Shown: positions 51,854 through 60,175 of the stretch, one piece after another
Layout of the letters: the number at the start of each line of letters is the position of its first letter
Position numbering within the stretch: position 1 is the stretch's first letter
Assembly (NCBI RefSeq): GCF_023913515.1
Contig: NZ_CP099391.1
Coordinates: forward strand, 2,666,001-2,730,000
DNA: 64,000 nucleotides
Source: Natronococcus sp. CG52
GTDB lineage: Archaea; Halobacteriota; Halobacteria; Halobacteriales; Natrialbaceae
Direction: 5' to 3'
The notes under the pieces: model-generated
Told to the model about the DNA's origin: nothing
The model's input: only the letters and a program-made list of their open reading frames with translations
Databases searched by the model: none
Program-made: the position numbers and the translations under genes

Positions 51854-51980
51854 ACTGAGTACAGTCTGTTCGGCTCACAAACACGTTGTGATTTTGATCG
51901 CTTTCGCGGTCGCTCTTCCCGTCCGAATCAGTTCGCGCCGAGACGGTGCGTTTACACCGCCACCCGCACAAGCGCCGGCA

Positions 51981-52820
51981 ATGAGAGATCCCGACGCCCT
52001 GATCGCCCGCGCCGGCGTTCGCGGCGATCCGAACCGCGACCAGCACTTTCTCGTGGACGACCGCGTGCTCGACCGCTTGCCGACCTACCTGACGGAGATC
52101 GACGCCAACACGAGCCACCTGCTCGAGATCGGCGGCGGAACCGGCGCGCTGACGGACCGATTGCTTTCGATCGCCGACGAGGTGACCGTCATCGAGCGGG
52201 ACCGCGACCTCGCCGCCTTTCTCCGCGAGGAGTTCGCCGACGAGATCGCCGCCGAGCGACTGACGGTGATCGAGGGCGACGCCCTCGAGGTCGAGCTGCC
52301 CGACTTCTCGGCGTCGGTGTCGAACCTTCCCTACGGCGTCTCGAGCGAGATTGCGTTCCGCCTGCTTCCAGAAGGGCGCCCGCTCGTGTTGATGTTCCAG
52401 CAGGAGTTCGCCGAGCGGATGGTAGCAGAGCCGGGTACCTCGGAGTACGGCCGACTCTCGGTGTCGACCCAGCACTACGCCGACGTCGAACTCGTCGAGT
52501 CGATTCCGAAGGAGGCGTTCTCGCCGGCGCCGGCGGTCCAGAGCGCGGTTGTTCGGGCCGTGCCCCGGGACCCGGACTACGAGGTCGACGACGAGGCGTT
52601 CTTCCTCCGGTTCGTCAAGGCGCTGTTCACCCAGCGTCGGAAGACGATCCGGAACGCGATCCGGAACACGGCCCACATCTCGGGGCTCGCGGAACCGGAA
52701 GCGGTGGTGGAAGCGGCCGACGAGGACGTGCTCCGAAAGCGCGCCGACGCGATGGCGCCGGCCGAGTTCGCCGCGCTGGCACAGCTTGCGGCCGAGGTCG
52801 GAGAGCGAGAGCGCAGCTAA
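51981..52820 (+). CDS. rsmA: 16S rRNA dimethyladenosine transferase KsgA/RsmA
   Basis: SAM-dependent methyltransferase that dimethylates two adjacent adenines in the 3' hairpin of 16S rRNA. The 279 residues show GVRGDPNRDQHFLVDDRVLDRLP, SAM motif I LEIGGGTGALTDRLL near 49, VIEGDALEVELP near 96, and catalytic motif IV SVSNLPYGVSSEIAFRLL near 111. The C-terminal helical domain ends LAAEVGERERS. ATG 51981 is selected; the earlier frame lies in the previous opposite-strand gene. Usually a DUF655 gene precedes it and a HemK-type gene follows. Confidence 0.94.
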   Translation: MRDPDALIARAGVRGDPNRDQHFLVDDRVLDRLPTYLTEIDANTSHLLEIGGGTGALTDRLLSIADEVTVIERDRDLAAFLREEFADEIAAERLTVIEGDALEVELPDFSASVSNLPYGVSSEIAFRLLPEGRPLVLMFQQEFAERMVAEPGTSEYGRLSVSTQHYADVELVESIPKEAFSPAPAVQSAVVRAVPRDPDYEVDDEAFFLRFVKALFTQRRKTIRNAIRNTAHISGLAEPEAVVEAADEDVLRKRADAMAPAEFAALAQLAAEVGERERS

Positions 52821-52901
52821 TACCAGTCGAACCGTGCACGAAACGAATTGACCGACGGATACAGGTAGCTGGACCGCCGAGACGCTCGAGAGACGGACGC
52901 A

Positions 52902-54062
52902 ATGACCGACCCGCTGGCGCTCGATTGGCTGTCCGAGACGTTCCGGACGACGCCGCTTCGACTCGCGGTGACGTTCGTAGCCGTCGGTGTACTCCTCGCC
53001 GTGCTCTTCTCGTTCCGACGGCTCCAGGAGTGGCTCAACGATCGAATGGGGCCGCTGTACAGCGACATTATCTCGACGACGGTACTGGTCGGGACCTGTC
53101 TGAGCGCGCTCACGGTACTCGTTGGCGTCTGGAGCGATACCGAAGAGATCCGGGATATCTACGCGGAGCTCGACATCGGCAGCGACGTCGTCGCGCTCAC
53201 GATTTTCTCGTGCATCCTCGTCCTCGCGACGCTCATCGTTACCCGGGTCGTCCAGCGCGTAATCGACGAGGTGTTCAGCTCCGCGTCGGCGGTGACGGCC
53301 CACCAGCGCGAGGTCACGCACCGACTCGCACAGGTGACCATCTGGTCGGTGTCGCTGATCGTCATCCTCGGCGTCTGGATCGACGATCTCGGCGGGCTCC
53401 TCGTCGGGGCCGGCTTCCTGGGAATCGTCGTCGGGATGGCGGCGAGACAGACCCTCGGCACCGTGATCTCGGGCTTCGTCTTGATGTTCGCTCGGCCGTT
53501 CGAGATCGGCGACTGGATCGAGGTCGAGGACGACCAGGGGATCGTCACCGACATCTCCATCGTCAACACTCGAGTCCGATCGTTCGACGGCGAGTACGTC
53601 ATGATCCCCAACGACGTCATCGCCTCGGGCGTCGTGACCAACCGCTCGAAACGCGGTCGAATCCGCGTCGAGATCGACGTCGGCGTCGACTACGCGGCGG
53701 ACGTCGAACGCGCCAGCGAACTCGCGACTTCGGTCGTCGAGGACGTAGAGGAGTCCCTGGAGGCGCCCTCGCCGCAGGTCATCTCCAAGTCGTTCGGCGA
53801 CTCCGCGGTTCTGCTCGGGGTGCGGTTCTGGATCGACAAGCCGAGCGCCAGACGCCAGGCGGAGGCCCGAACCGCGGCGATCAACGCGATCAAACGCGAG
53901 TTCGAAGAGGCGGGAATCAAGATCCCGTTCCCCCAGCGCGAACTCGCCGGCCGCGAGGAGACCGGCGGGTTCCGGATTTCCGACGGCCGCGAATCGGGAA
54001 CGACCGATCCGCAGGAATCGAGCGAACGGGAAGAACGGATGCGACCGCAGGAGGGAGAGTAA
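52902..54062 (+). CDS. MscS-type mechanosensitive channel
   Basis: A 386-residue MscS-family channel. Hydrophobic helices: RLAVTFVAVGVLLAVLFSF, IISTTVLVGTCLSALTVLVGV, VVALTIFSCILVLATLIVTRVV and WSVSLIVILGVWIDDLGG. The pore-lining TM3 Gly/Ala pattern is GAGFLGIVVGMAARQTLGTV near 170-190. The beta domain follows (FEIGDWIEVEDDQGIVTDISIVNTRVRSFDGEYVMIPND), then the ferredoxin-like end. One base separates it from the next gene. It protects against osmotic downshock, an obvious need in a halophile. Confidence 0.91.
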   Translation: MTDPLALDWLSETFRTTPLRLAVTFVAVGVLLAVLFSFRRLQEWLNDRMGPLYSDIISTTVLVGTCLSALTVLVGVWSDTEEIRDIYAELDIGSDVVALTIFSCILVLATLIVTRVVQRVIDEVFSSASAVTAHQREVTHRLAQVTIWSVSLIVILGVWIDDLGGLLVGAGFLGIVVGMAARQTLGTVISGFVLMFARPFEIGDWIEVEDDQGIVTDISIVNTRVRSFDGEYVMIPNDVIASGVVTNRSKRGRIRVEIDVGVDYAADVERASELATSVVEDVEESLEAPSPQVISKSFGDSAVLLGVRFWIDKPSARRQAEARTAAINAIKREFEEAGIKIPFPQRELAGREETGGFRISDGRESGTTDPQESSEREERMRPQEGE

Positions 54063-54063
54063 C

Positions 54064-54660
54064 GTGGACCTGCGCGATCGACGTGACATCGGGACGGACG
54101 TCTACCAGCCGGCCGAGGACTCGCAGTTGCTCGCGGAGACCGTCTGCGGCCGTCTTTCCGGCGACGAAAGAAGCGAGACCGGCGACGAGAGAACCGTCCT
54201 CGAGGTCGGGACGGGATCGGGGTACGTCGCCTCCCGGATCGCAGCGGAGACCGGCGTTCGTGTGATCACCACGGATCTGAATCCCCACGCGGTCCGCCAG
54301 GCCCGCGAGAAGGGGCTCGAGACCGTCCGTGCGGATCTGGTCTCGCCCTTTACCGACGAAGCGTTCGACGCCGTCGCGTTCAACCCGCCGTACCTGCCGA
54401 CCGATCCCGACAACGAGTGGGACGACTGGATGGAACGCGCGCTGTCGGGCGGCGAAGACGGGCGAGCGATCATCGACCCCTTCCTCGCGAGCGTCGACCG
54501 GGTGCTCGCTCCGGACGGCGTCGTCTACCTGCTCGTCAGTAGCCTCACCGACGTCGACGCGGTGGTCGAACGAGCCGGCGAGGAAGGCTTTAGCGCCGCC
54601 GCCGTGGCCGACGAATCGTTCCCGTTCGAGACGCTGACGGTGCTCGAACTGTTCCGCTGA
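54064..54660 (+). CDS. HemK2/MTQ2-family N5-glutamine methyltransferase-like protein
   Basis: SAM methyltransferase of 198 residues. DIGTDVYQPAEDSQLLAETV is the family's YxPxEDS signature; motif I LEVGTGSGYVASRIA near 42; NPPYLPTDPDNEW near 102 is the NPPY catalytic motif for glutamine or adenine/amino-N methylation. In archaea and eukaryotes the MTQ2 group methylates the GGQ glutamine of release factor 1. GTG start directly after mscS. The L21e...KsgA...HemK order supports a translation role. Confidence 0.87.
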   Translation: MDLRDRRDIGTDVYQPAEDSQLLAETVCGRLSGDERSETGDERTVLEVGTGSGYVASRIAAETGVRVITTDLNPHAVRQAREKGLETVRADLVSPFTDEAFDAVAFNPPYLPTDPDNEWDDWMERALSGGEDGRAIIDPFLASVDRVLAPDGVVYLLVSSLTDVDAVVERAGEEGFSAAAVADESFPFETLTVLELFR

Positions 54661-54688
54661 CGGACGGCTCGAATCGGAGATCGGCTGC

Positions 54689-55495
54689 TCACGTACCCGT
54701 CGTGACCTCGACGAGCAACTCGTCGCCATCCTCGAGGTCGTACGCCGCCGGGGTAACCAGACCCCCGTCGACGAAGAACGCGAGCTCCGTTCCCGGCGTC
54801 CGTTCGTCGTACTCGGTATCGTCGATACCGAGGACGTGGTTGCCGCCCTCGCGACCGTACGAGACGTGCGGCAGCAGGTCGAGTCCTTCGCCCAGCGTCA
54901 CCCGCTCGAAGTCCTCCGTGAACCACTTCTCGGAGCCCTCGTGGAAGTGAAACGCCATCGCGTGATCCTCGGCGTTTTCGGCCTGCAACCGGTCCTGCGA
55001 GAGATCGAACGAATCGCCGTCGACGACGATATCGATCTCTCCCGATGCGTCGATGAACGACGGATCTTCCTCGTAGCTTACGGTGCCGTCGGTCGTGATC
55101 TCGACCAGAACCGAGTCTCCGTCGTCGAGTTCGTGCGCTTCCGGATCGACGAGTGAACCGCCGACGAAGAACGCGGTTTCGGTGCCGACGTCCCGTTCGT
55201 CGTACGTCGACTCTCCGACGGTGAGAACGCGCCACCCGTTCCGGCGATAGCTGCACTGCGGCAGCGTGTCGATGACTTCGGCGACGGTTATCAGCTCGCG
55301 GTCGTCCGCCGACCACTCGCTCCGTGGATGGTCGAGCGGTTCGCCGTCGACGACGACGTCGATACTGCCCGTCGCACTCGAGCCGTCGTCCTCCGCAGCG
55401 GAATCGGACTCCGCTCCTGCCGACGGGTCGGATCCCGTACAGCCGGCCACGGAACAGATGCCGGCTACCGCGACGAGAAGGGATCGTCGTTTCAT
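54689..55495 (-). CDS. Secreted lipoprotein with two copies of an unknown beta domain
   Basis: A 268-residue protein with a signal peptide and lipobox: MKRRSLLVAVAGICSVAGCTG, Cys near 19. A Ser/Asp linker follows, then two related domains of about 110 residues. Copy 1 has IDVVVDGEPLD ... TLPQCSYRRNGWRVLTVGESTYDERDVGTETAFFVGGSLVDPEAHELDDGDSVLVEITT in order; copy 2 repeats IDIVVDGDSFD ... LPHVSYGREGGNHVLGIDDTEYDERTPGTELAFFVDGGLVTPAAYDLEDGDELLVEVTT. Shared YDER-x2-GTE-x-AFFV and DGD-LLVE motifs mark an internal duplication. Anchored outside the membrane; ligand unknown. Divergent from the PQQ-repeat lipoprotein. Confidence 0.75.
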   Translation of the reverse strand: MKRRSLLVAVAGICSVAGCTGSDPSAGAESDSAAEDDGSSATGSIDVVVDGEPLDHPRSEWSADDRELITVAEVIDTLPQCSYRRNGWRVLTVGESTYDERDVGTETAFFVGGSLVDPEAHELDDGDSVLVEITTDGTVSYEEDPSFIDASGEIDIVVDGDSFDLSQDRLQAENAEDHAMAFHFHEGSEKWFTEDFERVTLGEGLDLLPHVSYGREGGNHVLGIDDTEYDERTPGTELAFFVDGGLVTPAAYDLEDGDELLVEVTTGT

Positions 55496-55683
55496 ATCGT
55501 CTTTGACGGCGCATAGGTGCGGTAAATACTTTCTGACCGGTGCAGCGACGCTGTTCGATCGCTCCACTACCGACGGTGTGACGCCGAGTTTCGCCGCCAC
55601 GGGGACTCGTCCCGAGAGTACCGTCGTCGACAGCACCGGCCCGATCAGAAGATACTTGCTACCTACGTCAGCAGAAAAACACG

Positions 55684-56907
55684 ATGACCTCCTCGCGACG
55701 AGCCCTCTTGGCGAGCGTCGGTTCCGGGACCGTGCTGCTATCGGGCTGTTCGCGGTTCTCGAGTACGCGGTCTCGAGAGCCTCCCGAACCTGACGAGCCG
55801 CCCGAATCGGGCGTCGACGAACTCCCGGATCCGAGCAGACACGTCCACGGTGCAAACGGCGAGTGGTCGAGTTTCGGCTGTAACGCCGCCAACACCCGCA
55901 CCGTCGCCGACGGGAAGGCACCCGTCGACGGGGGTTCGGAGCGCTGGCGGGTCGAGGCGTCGCCAATGGCGCGCCAGGGACTGGTGGCCGCCGGCGGTCG
56001 CGTCTATCTTCCCGACGGCAGCGAACTGTCCGTCTTCGACGCCGACGACGGAACGGAGCTCTGGTCGGTCGAGAACGTGTGGGAACCGCCACTGGTCTGG
56101 GAAGACGTCGTCTACGTCTCGAGTATCGACGGAGTCCACGCGCTCGAGGCCGAAACCGGCGACGAACTGTGGAAACGGACGGTCGACGTGCCGGGCAATG
56201 CAACGGCGCCGGCGATCGTCGGCGGCCGGAACCTGATCTGTGCGTTCGGAGAACGCGTCGTTGCGCTCGATCCGGAGGACGGCTCGGTTCGCTGGCACCG
56301 CGACGTCTTCGGGCAGGTGCTCGATCACGCCGCGACCCTCGGACAGCGCTGGATCGTCGTCGCTACCGAGGCGGGGATGGTCTACACCCTGGCAGGGAAC
56401 GGGGTCGCGTACAACCGGTGGCAGTTGCCCGAGCCACCGACGGCTCCGCCCAGCACCGACGGCGAGACGATCTACGTGAACTGCAGGGACGGAAATACGT
56501 ACGCGCTGTCGGACGAGAACGAATCGATGACGAAGTTCGACTGGACGGTAGAGACCGGCTGGGCCAGAGGAGGGATCGCCGTCGTCGACGATATCGTTCT
56601 CACTGCGGGTGGCCGTACCCTTCGTGCTATCGACGCCGAGTCGGGCTTGCGCTACTGGGATCACGAGATCGGTGACTGGGACCACACCGCACCCGCGTAC
56701 GGCCGCGAAACGGTGTTCGTCGGCGGCGACCGCCTCTGGGCGCTGGACCTGGCTCCCGAAGGCAATCCGGCCGACGGCCCCGCGATCCGTTTCGAGCGGG
56801 AGTTCGCCGGCGAGATCGTCGGCCCGGGTCCGGTGCTCGACGATGGGGCGCTCTACGTCGTTGCCCAGGTCGAGGACGAGGAACTCGTGCTGCTAGCACT
56901 CGAGTGA
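55684..56907 (+). CDS. PQQ-binding-like beta-propeller lipoprotein
   Basis: Cell-surface beta-propeller protein of 407 residues. The N terminus is a Tat-type lipoprotein signal (SSRRALLASVGSGTVLLSGC with the lipobox Cys near 22). After an acidic/Pro linker, repeats with the WxxxxxG...ALDxxDG pattern occur: LSVFDADDGTELWSVEN, VHALEAETGDELWKRTV, VVALDPEDGSVRWHRDV, TYALSDENESMTKFDWTV, LRAIDAESGLRYWDHEI, LWALDLAPEG. These are PQQ-like propeller blades used as protein-binding scaffolds; no PQQ site is implied. Divergently placed to the two-domain lipoprotein, with about 190 bases between. Confidence 0.85.
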   Translation: MTSSRRALLASVGSGTVLLSGCSRFSSTRSREPPEPDEPPESGVDELPDPSRHVHGANGEWSSFGCNAANTRTVADGKAPVDGGSERWRVEASPMARQGLVAAGGRVYLPDGSELSVFDADDGTELWSVENVWEPPLVWEDVVYVSSIDGVHALEAETGDELWKRTVDVPGNATAPAIVGGRNLICAFGERVVALDPEDGSVRWHRDVFGQVLDHAATLGQRWIVVATEAGMVYTLAGNGVAYNRWQLPEPPTAPPSTDGETIYVNCRDGNTYALSDENESMTKFDWTVETGWARGGIAVVDDIVLTAGGRTLRAIDAESGLRYWDHEIGDWDHTAPAYGRETVFVGGDRLWALDLAPEGNPADGPAIRFEREFAGEIVGPGPVLDDGALYVVAQVEDEELVLLALE

Positions 56908-56947
56908 TCGGCGCGAACCCGATCGAACTGGCCGGCGACGAACGCGG

Positions 56948-57775
56948 TCAGGATCGCTCGATCACGCCGAGCCGGCGACCGAGGGTTTCGGAGTCGAAGA
57001 ACGCGACGCGACCCTCCGGCCACTCGAGCGGCTCGCCGAGCGGATGCGCCTCCCGCGCGGCCCCGAGGTCGTCCGTTCCGAGCAGACAGCTACACGGGCA
57101 GTCGGGGAACCGCTCGAGACGGTCGGCGATCCAGCCGTCGTCCGCCGTCGCGAACGCCACGGGTTGACCGGGGACCGAGGCGACGGTTCCGAAGCCGGGA
57201 ACGCCGGTACGGACGGGTGACGGGAACCGGTAGCAGTCCCCGAACGTTCGGACGGCTGCCTCGAGGTCCGCGACGGCGACGACCACCTGTTCGATTCCGG
57301 TGAGCGGACCGCCGGCGACGCTGGGCGAGGGTTCGACCCGGTACGAGAGCGGCGTTCGGTCCGCGATGGCGAACGGGAACAGGAGTCGCCGCTCCTCGGT
57401 GCCGAACTCCGCCCTGTCCCACTCGACGAGCGTGCCGTCGTCGCGTTCGCGAGAGCCGTAGAGCGGTCCGCGAACCGGAACGCCGCGCTCGAGCATGCGC
57501 GTACACTCCTCGACGACGTCGGGCACGCGAACGCACCACGCCGCCGGGCCCGCGTTCGCGCGGATGTGGTCCGGCCAGAACTCGTGATCGCCCGCTCCGC
57601 GCTCGGCGATGAGTTCGAGGTACGACCGGTCGTCGAATCCGAGGACGGACATGTGAGTGATACCGTTGCCGTGGACGCCGCCGTACTCCGGCGCGAGTCC
57701 GAGCCGGTCGAGTTCGTCGCTGATCGCCTCGAGGTCCTCGAACGCGAACGGAACGTGATCGATAGAGGGGTCCAT
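56948..57775 (-). CDS. VOC-superfamily (glyoxalase-like) protein
   Basis: A 275-residue protein with paired betaalphabetabetabeta modules. First module: SIDHVPFAFEDLEAISDELDRLG and YLELIAERGAGDHEFWPD, His and Glu in metal-ligand positions. Second module: GIEQVVVAVADLEAAVRTFGDCY. The layout corresponds to the glyoxalase-like domain (PF13468) group of haloarchaeal proteins. Enzymatic activity unknown. Stop is 40 bases beyond the convergent propeller gene. Confidence 0.78.
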   Translation of the reverse strand: MDPSIDHVPFAFEDLEAISDELDRLGLAPEYGGVHGNGITHMSVLGFDDRSYLELIAERGAGDHEFWPDHIRANAGPAAWCVRVPDVVEECTRMLERGVPVRGPLYGSRERDDGTLVEWDRAEFGTEERRLLFPFAIADRTPLSYRVEPSPSVAGGPLTGIEQVVVAVADLEAAVRTFGDCYRFPSPVRTGVPGFGTVASVPGQPVAFATADDGWIADRLERFPDCPCSCLLGTDDLGAAREAHPLGEPLEWPEGRVAFFDSETLGRRLGVIERS

Positions 57776-57927
57776 AGCTGTGGTGTGTTTGCCGGCAAGA
57801 TAACGTTCCGCCGGTCGATGCCTCTTTTACACGGTCCGCGTATCGAGAGAAACCTGCAAAAATTACTGTAGCGTATTAGTGTGGATGGAAAATATTAAGC
57901 GTCGGCATAGCCTAGCCGCTTTTACGC

Positions 57928-58926
57928 ATGACCGAATACGTCTCGACCACGCCGGGGCTCTTTCCGCTCCCGGACTGGGCGAAAGACGACCTCTCGGATC
58001 TAAAGGGCCACCAGAAACACGACCTCGTCAGCGGTGACGAGGGTGAGGCGATCACCGCCGCGTACGAGGACGCGCGCGAGGAAGTGATCGAGGTACAACA
58101 GGAGGCCGGTCTCGACCGGGTCAGCGAGGGACAACTGCGCTGGGACGACATGCTCGCACATCCCCTCGCCGTCCACGACGCCGTCGAAACCCGCGGCATC
58201 GTCCGCTACTACGACAACAACAACTTTTACCGGGAGCCGGTCGTCAGCGGCGACCTCGAGTTCTCCGGCGACGTGGCCTCGGAGCTCGAGTATGCGAGCG
58301 AGTCCACGGACGATCTGCAGGCGGTTCTCCCCGGTCCGTACTCGCTTGCCGATCTCGCGACCGACGAACACTACGGGGACGAGGCGGAGTTCCTCTCGGC
58401 GATCGCCGACTTCCTCGAGGGCGAGGTCGCCGCCTTCCCCGCCCACGAGACGCTGTTCCTGCTCGAGCCCTCGCTCGTCGAGAACGCGCCCGAGGACGGA
58501 GTCGACGAACGCGCCAGCGAGGCGATCGACCGGGTCGCGAGCGCGACCGACGCCGACGTCGTCGTCCAGCCCTACTGGGGTGCGCTCGAGGAGAAGGTCT
58601 ACGCCCACCTGCTCGACGCGGACATCGACGCGGTCGGCTTCGACTTCGTCGCGAACCAGGAGGATAACCTGTACAACATCCAGGAGTACGGCGCGACCGA
58701 CGACGTCTCGCTCGGCCTCGCCGACGGCCAGAACACGCTCGTCGAGGACCCCGAGGCGATCCGCGACCGCGTCGACTGGGTGTACGAGCAGATCCCCGTC
58801 ACCGATTTCGAGACGGTCTACCTGACGACCAACACGGAGACGTTCTACCTCCCCTACGCCAAGTTCGAAGAGAAACTCGCCGTCCTCGCCGAGGCCGCGG
58901 ACCTCGCGGAGGTGAAAGCAGCATGA
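57928..58926 (+). CDS. Methionine synthase MetE-like, N-terminal-half protein
   Basis: UROD/MetE-like TIM-barrel protein of 332 residues starting MTEYVSTTPGLFPLPDWAKDDL. It corresponds to the N-terminal barrel half of cobalamin-independent methionine synthase; the zinc-binding HxC and Cys motifs of the catalytic half are not visible (VVQPYWGALEEKVYAHLLDADI instead). Its last bases overlap the catalytic-half gene (ATGA), indicating coupling. A GCGTATTAG/AATATTAAG-rich leader lies upstream. In archaea the catalytic half alone can use methylcobalamin-type donors; this partner may help bind the methyl donor, which is inferred. Confidence 0.85.
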   Translation: MTEYVSTTPGLFPLPDWAKDDLSDLKGHQKHDLVSGDEGEAITAAYEDAREEVIEVQQEAGLDRVSEGQLRWDDMLAHPLAVHDAVETRGIVRYYDNNNFYREPVVSGDLEFSGDVASELEYASESTDDLQAVLPGPYSLADLATDEHYGDEAEFLSAIADFLEGEVAAFPAHETLFLLEPSLVENAPEDGVDERASEAIDRVASATDADVVVQPYWGALEEKVYAHLLDADIDAVGFDFVANQEDNLYNIQEYGATDDVSLGLADGQNTLVEDPEAIRDRVDWVYEQIPVTDFETVYLTTNTETFYLPYAKFEEKLAVLAEAADLAEVKAA

Positions 58927-59999
58927 CCACGAACGAGAACAAGGATCAGTTCCGACCCGAGGAGCACGAAAACGACCACTTCCTGCTGACGACCGTCGTC
59001 GGCTCCTACCCCAAACCGAAGTGGCTGAACCGCGCGAAGGAGCTCTACCAGGACCCCGACCACGGGTTCGACGAGGACGACTATCAGGAGGCCAAGGACG
59101 ACGCGTCCCGCCTCATCACGAACGAACACGAGCGCGCCGGACTCGACGTCGTCGTCGACGGCGAGATGCGGCGCAACGAGATGGTCGAGTTCTTCGCCCA
59201 CCGCATCGAGGGCTACGAGTTCAACGGCCCCGTCAAGGTGTGGGGCCACAACTACTTCGACAAGCCGAGCGTCGTCAACGAGGTCGAGTACGACGAGAGC
59301 TGGCTGGTCGACGAGTACGAGTTCACTGCCGACGCGAGCGATCGCCCGGTGAAAGTCCCCATCACGGGTCCCTACACCCTCGCAAACTGGTCGTTCAACG
59401 AGGCCTACGACGACGACGAGGAACTCGCCTACGAGCTCGCCGACCTCGTCAACGAGGAGATCGAGAAGCTCGTCGAGGCCGGCGCTCGCTACATCCAGAT
59501 CGACGAGCCCGCCCTCGCGACGACGCCCGACGACCACGCCATCGTCGGCGAGTGTCTCGAGCGCATCGTCGCCGACATTCCCGAGGAGGTCCGCATCAGC
59601 CTCCACGTCTGTTACGGCGACTACTCCCGCATTTATCCGGAGATCCTCGAGTTCCCGGTCGACGAGTTCGACCTCGAACTCGCCAACGGCGACTACGAGC
59701 AGCTCGACGTCTTCAAGGACCCCGAGTTCACGAAGGACCTCGCGCTCGGCGTCACCGACGCCCACGTCGCCGAGGTCGAGTCCGTCGAACAGATCGAGAA
59801 GAACATTTTGAAGGGCCTCGAGGTCGTCCCGCCGGAACGGCTGGTCGTCTCGCCGGACTGCGGCGTGAAGCTGCTGCCCCGCGAGGTCGCCTACGGCAAG
59901 ATGGCGAACATGGTCGAAGCCGCCCGCAACGTCGAAGCCGACCTCGACGAGGGTAACGTCGACGTCGAACGCGGAACGCCCGCGCCGGCCGACGACTGA
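58923..59999 (+). CDS. metE: Methionine synthase MetE, catalytic C-terminal half
   Basis: Cobalamin-independent methionine synthase core of 358 residues making methionine from homocysteine. It begins with the family's TTVVGSYPKPKWL near 21. Zinc ligands of the catalytic barrel: ISLHVCYGDYSRIYP (His and Cys) near 222, Glu in the DEPAL region (QIDEPALATTPDD near 193), and the final Cys in VVSPDCGVKLLPREV near 305. Start ATG overlaps the stop of the N-half gene by four bases. The two together equal one full-length MetE. Confidence 0.92.
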   Translation: MTTNENKDQFRPEEHENDHFLLTTVVGSYPKPKWLNRAKELYQDPDHGFDEDDYQEAKDDASRLITNEHERAGLDVVVDGEMRRNEMVEFFAHRIEGYEFNGPVKVWGHNYFDKPSVVNEVEYDESWLVDEYEFTADASDRPVKVPITGPYTLANWSFNEAYDDDEELAYELADLVNEEIEKLVEAGARYIQIDEPALATTPDDHAIVGECLERIVADIPEEVRISLHVCYGDYSRIYPEILEFPVDEFDLELANGDYEQLDVFKDPEFTKDLALGVTDAHVAEVESVEQIEKNILKGLEVVPPERLVVSPDCGVKLLPREVAYGKMANMVEAARNVEADLDEGNVDVERGTPAPADD

Positions 60000-60175
60000 G
60001 GCGATCGACGGATCGCGCCGGCGTGCTCCGGTCTGCCGCCGTCTGGTCGGCGATAATCGACGACGCCGAGGATCGCTCGAGAGAGGACCGACACCGAACG
60101 AAACGTAAGGTTTCGATGCCGGTGACTTCGGTTTCCAAGCTCAATCGCTTTTCGTCCCGGGACTGAACGACCGGT

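Noticed and set aside
51102-54089. Minus-strand frame of 995 codons across ksgA and mscS
   Set aside because: It overlaps three well-supported plus-strand genes completely and has shadow composition with no domain.
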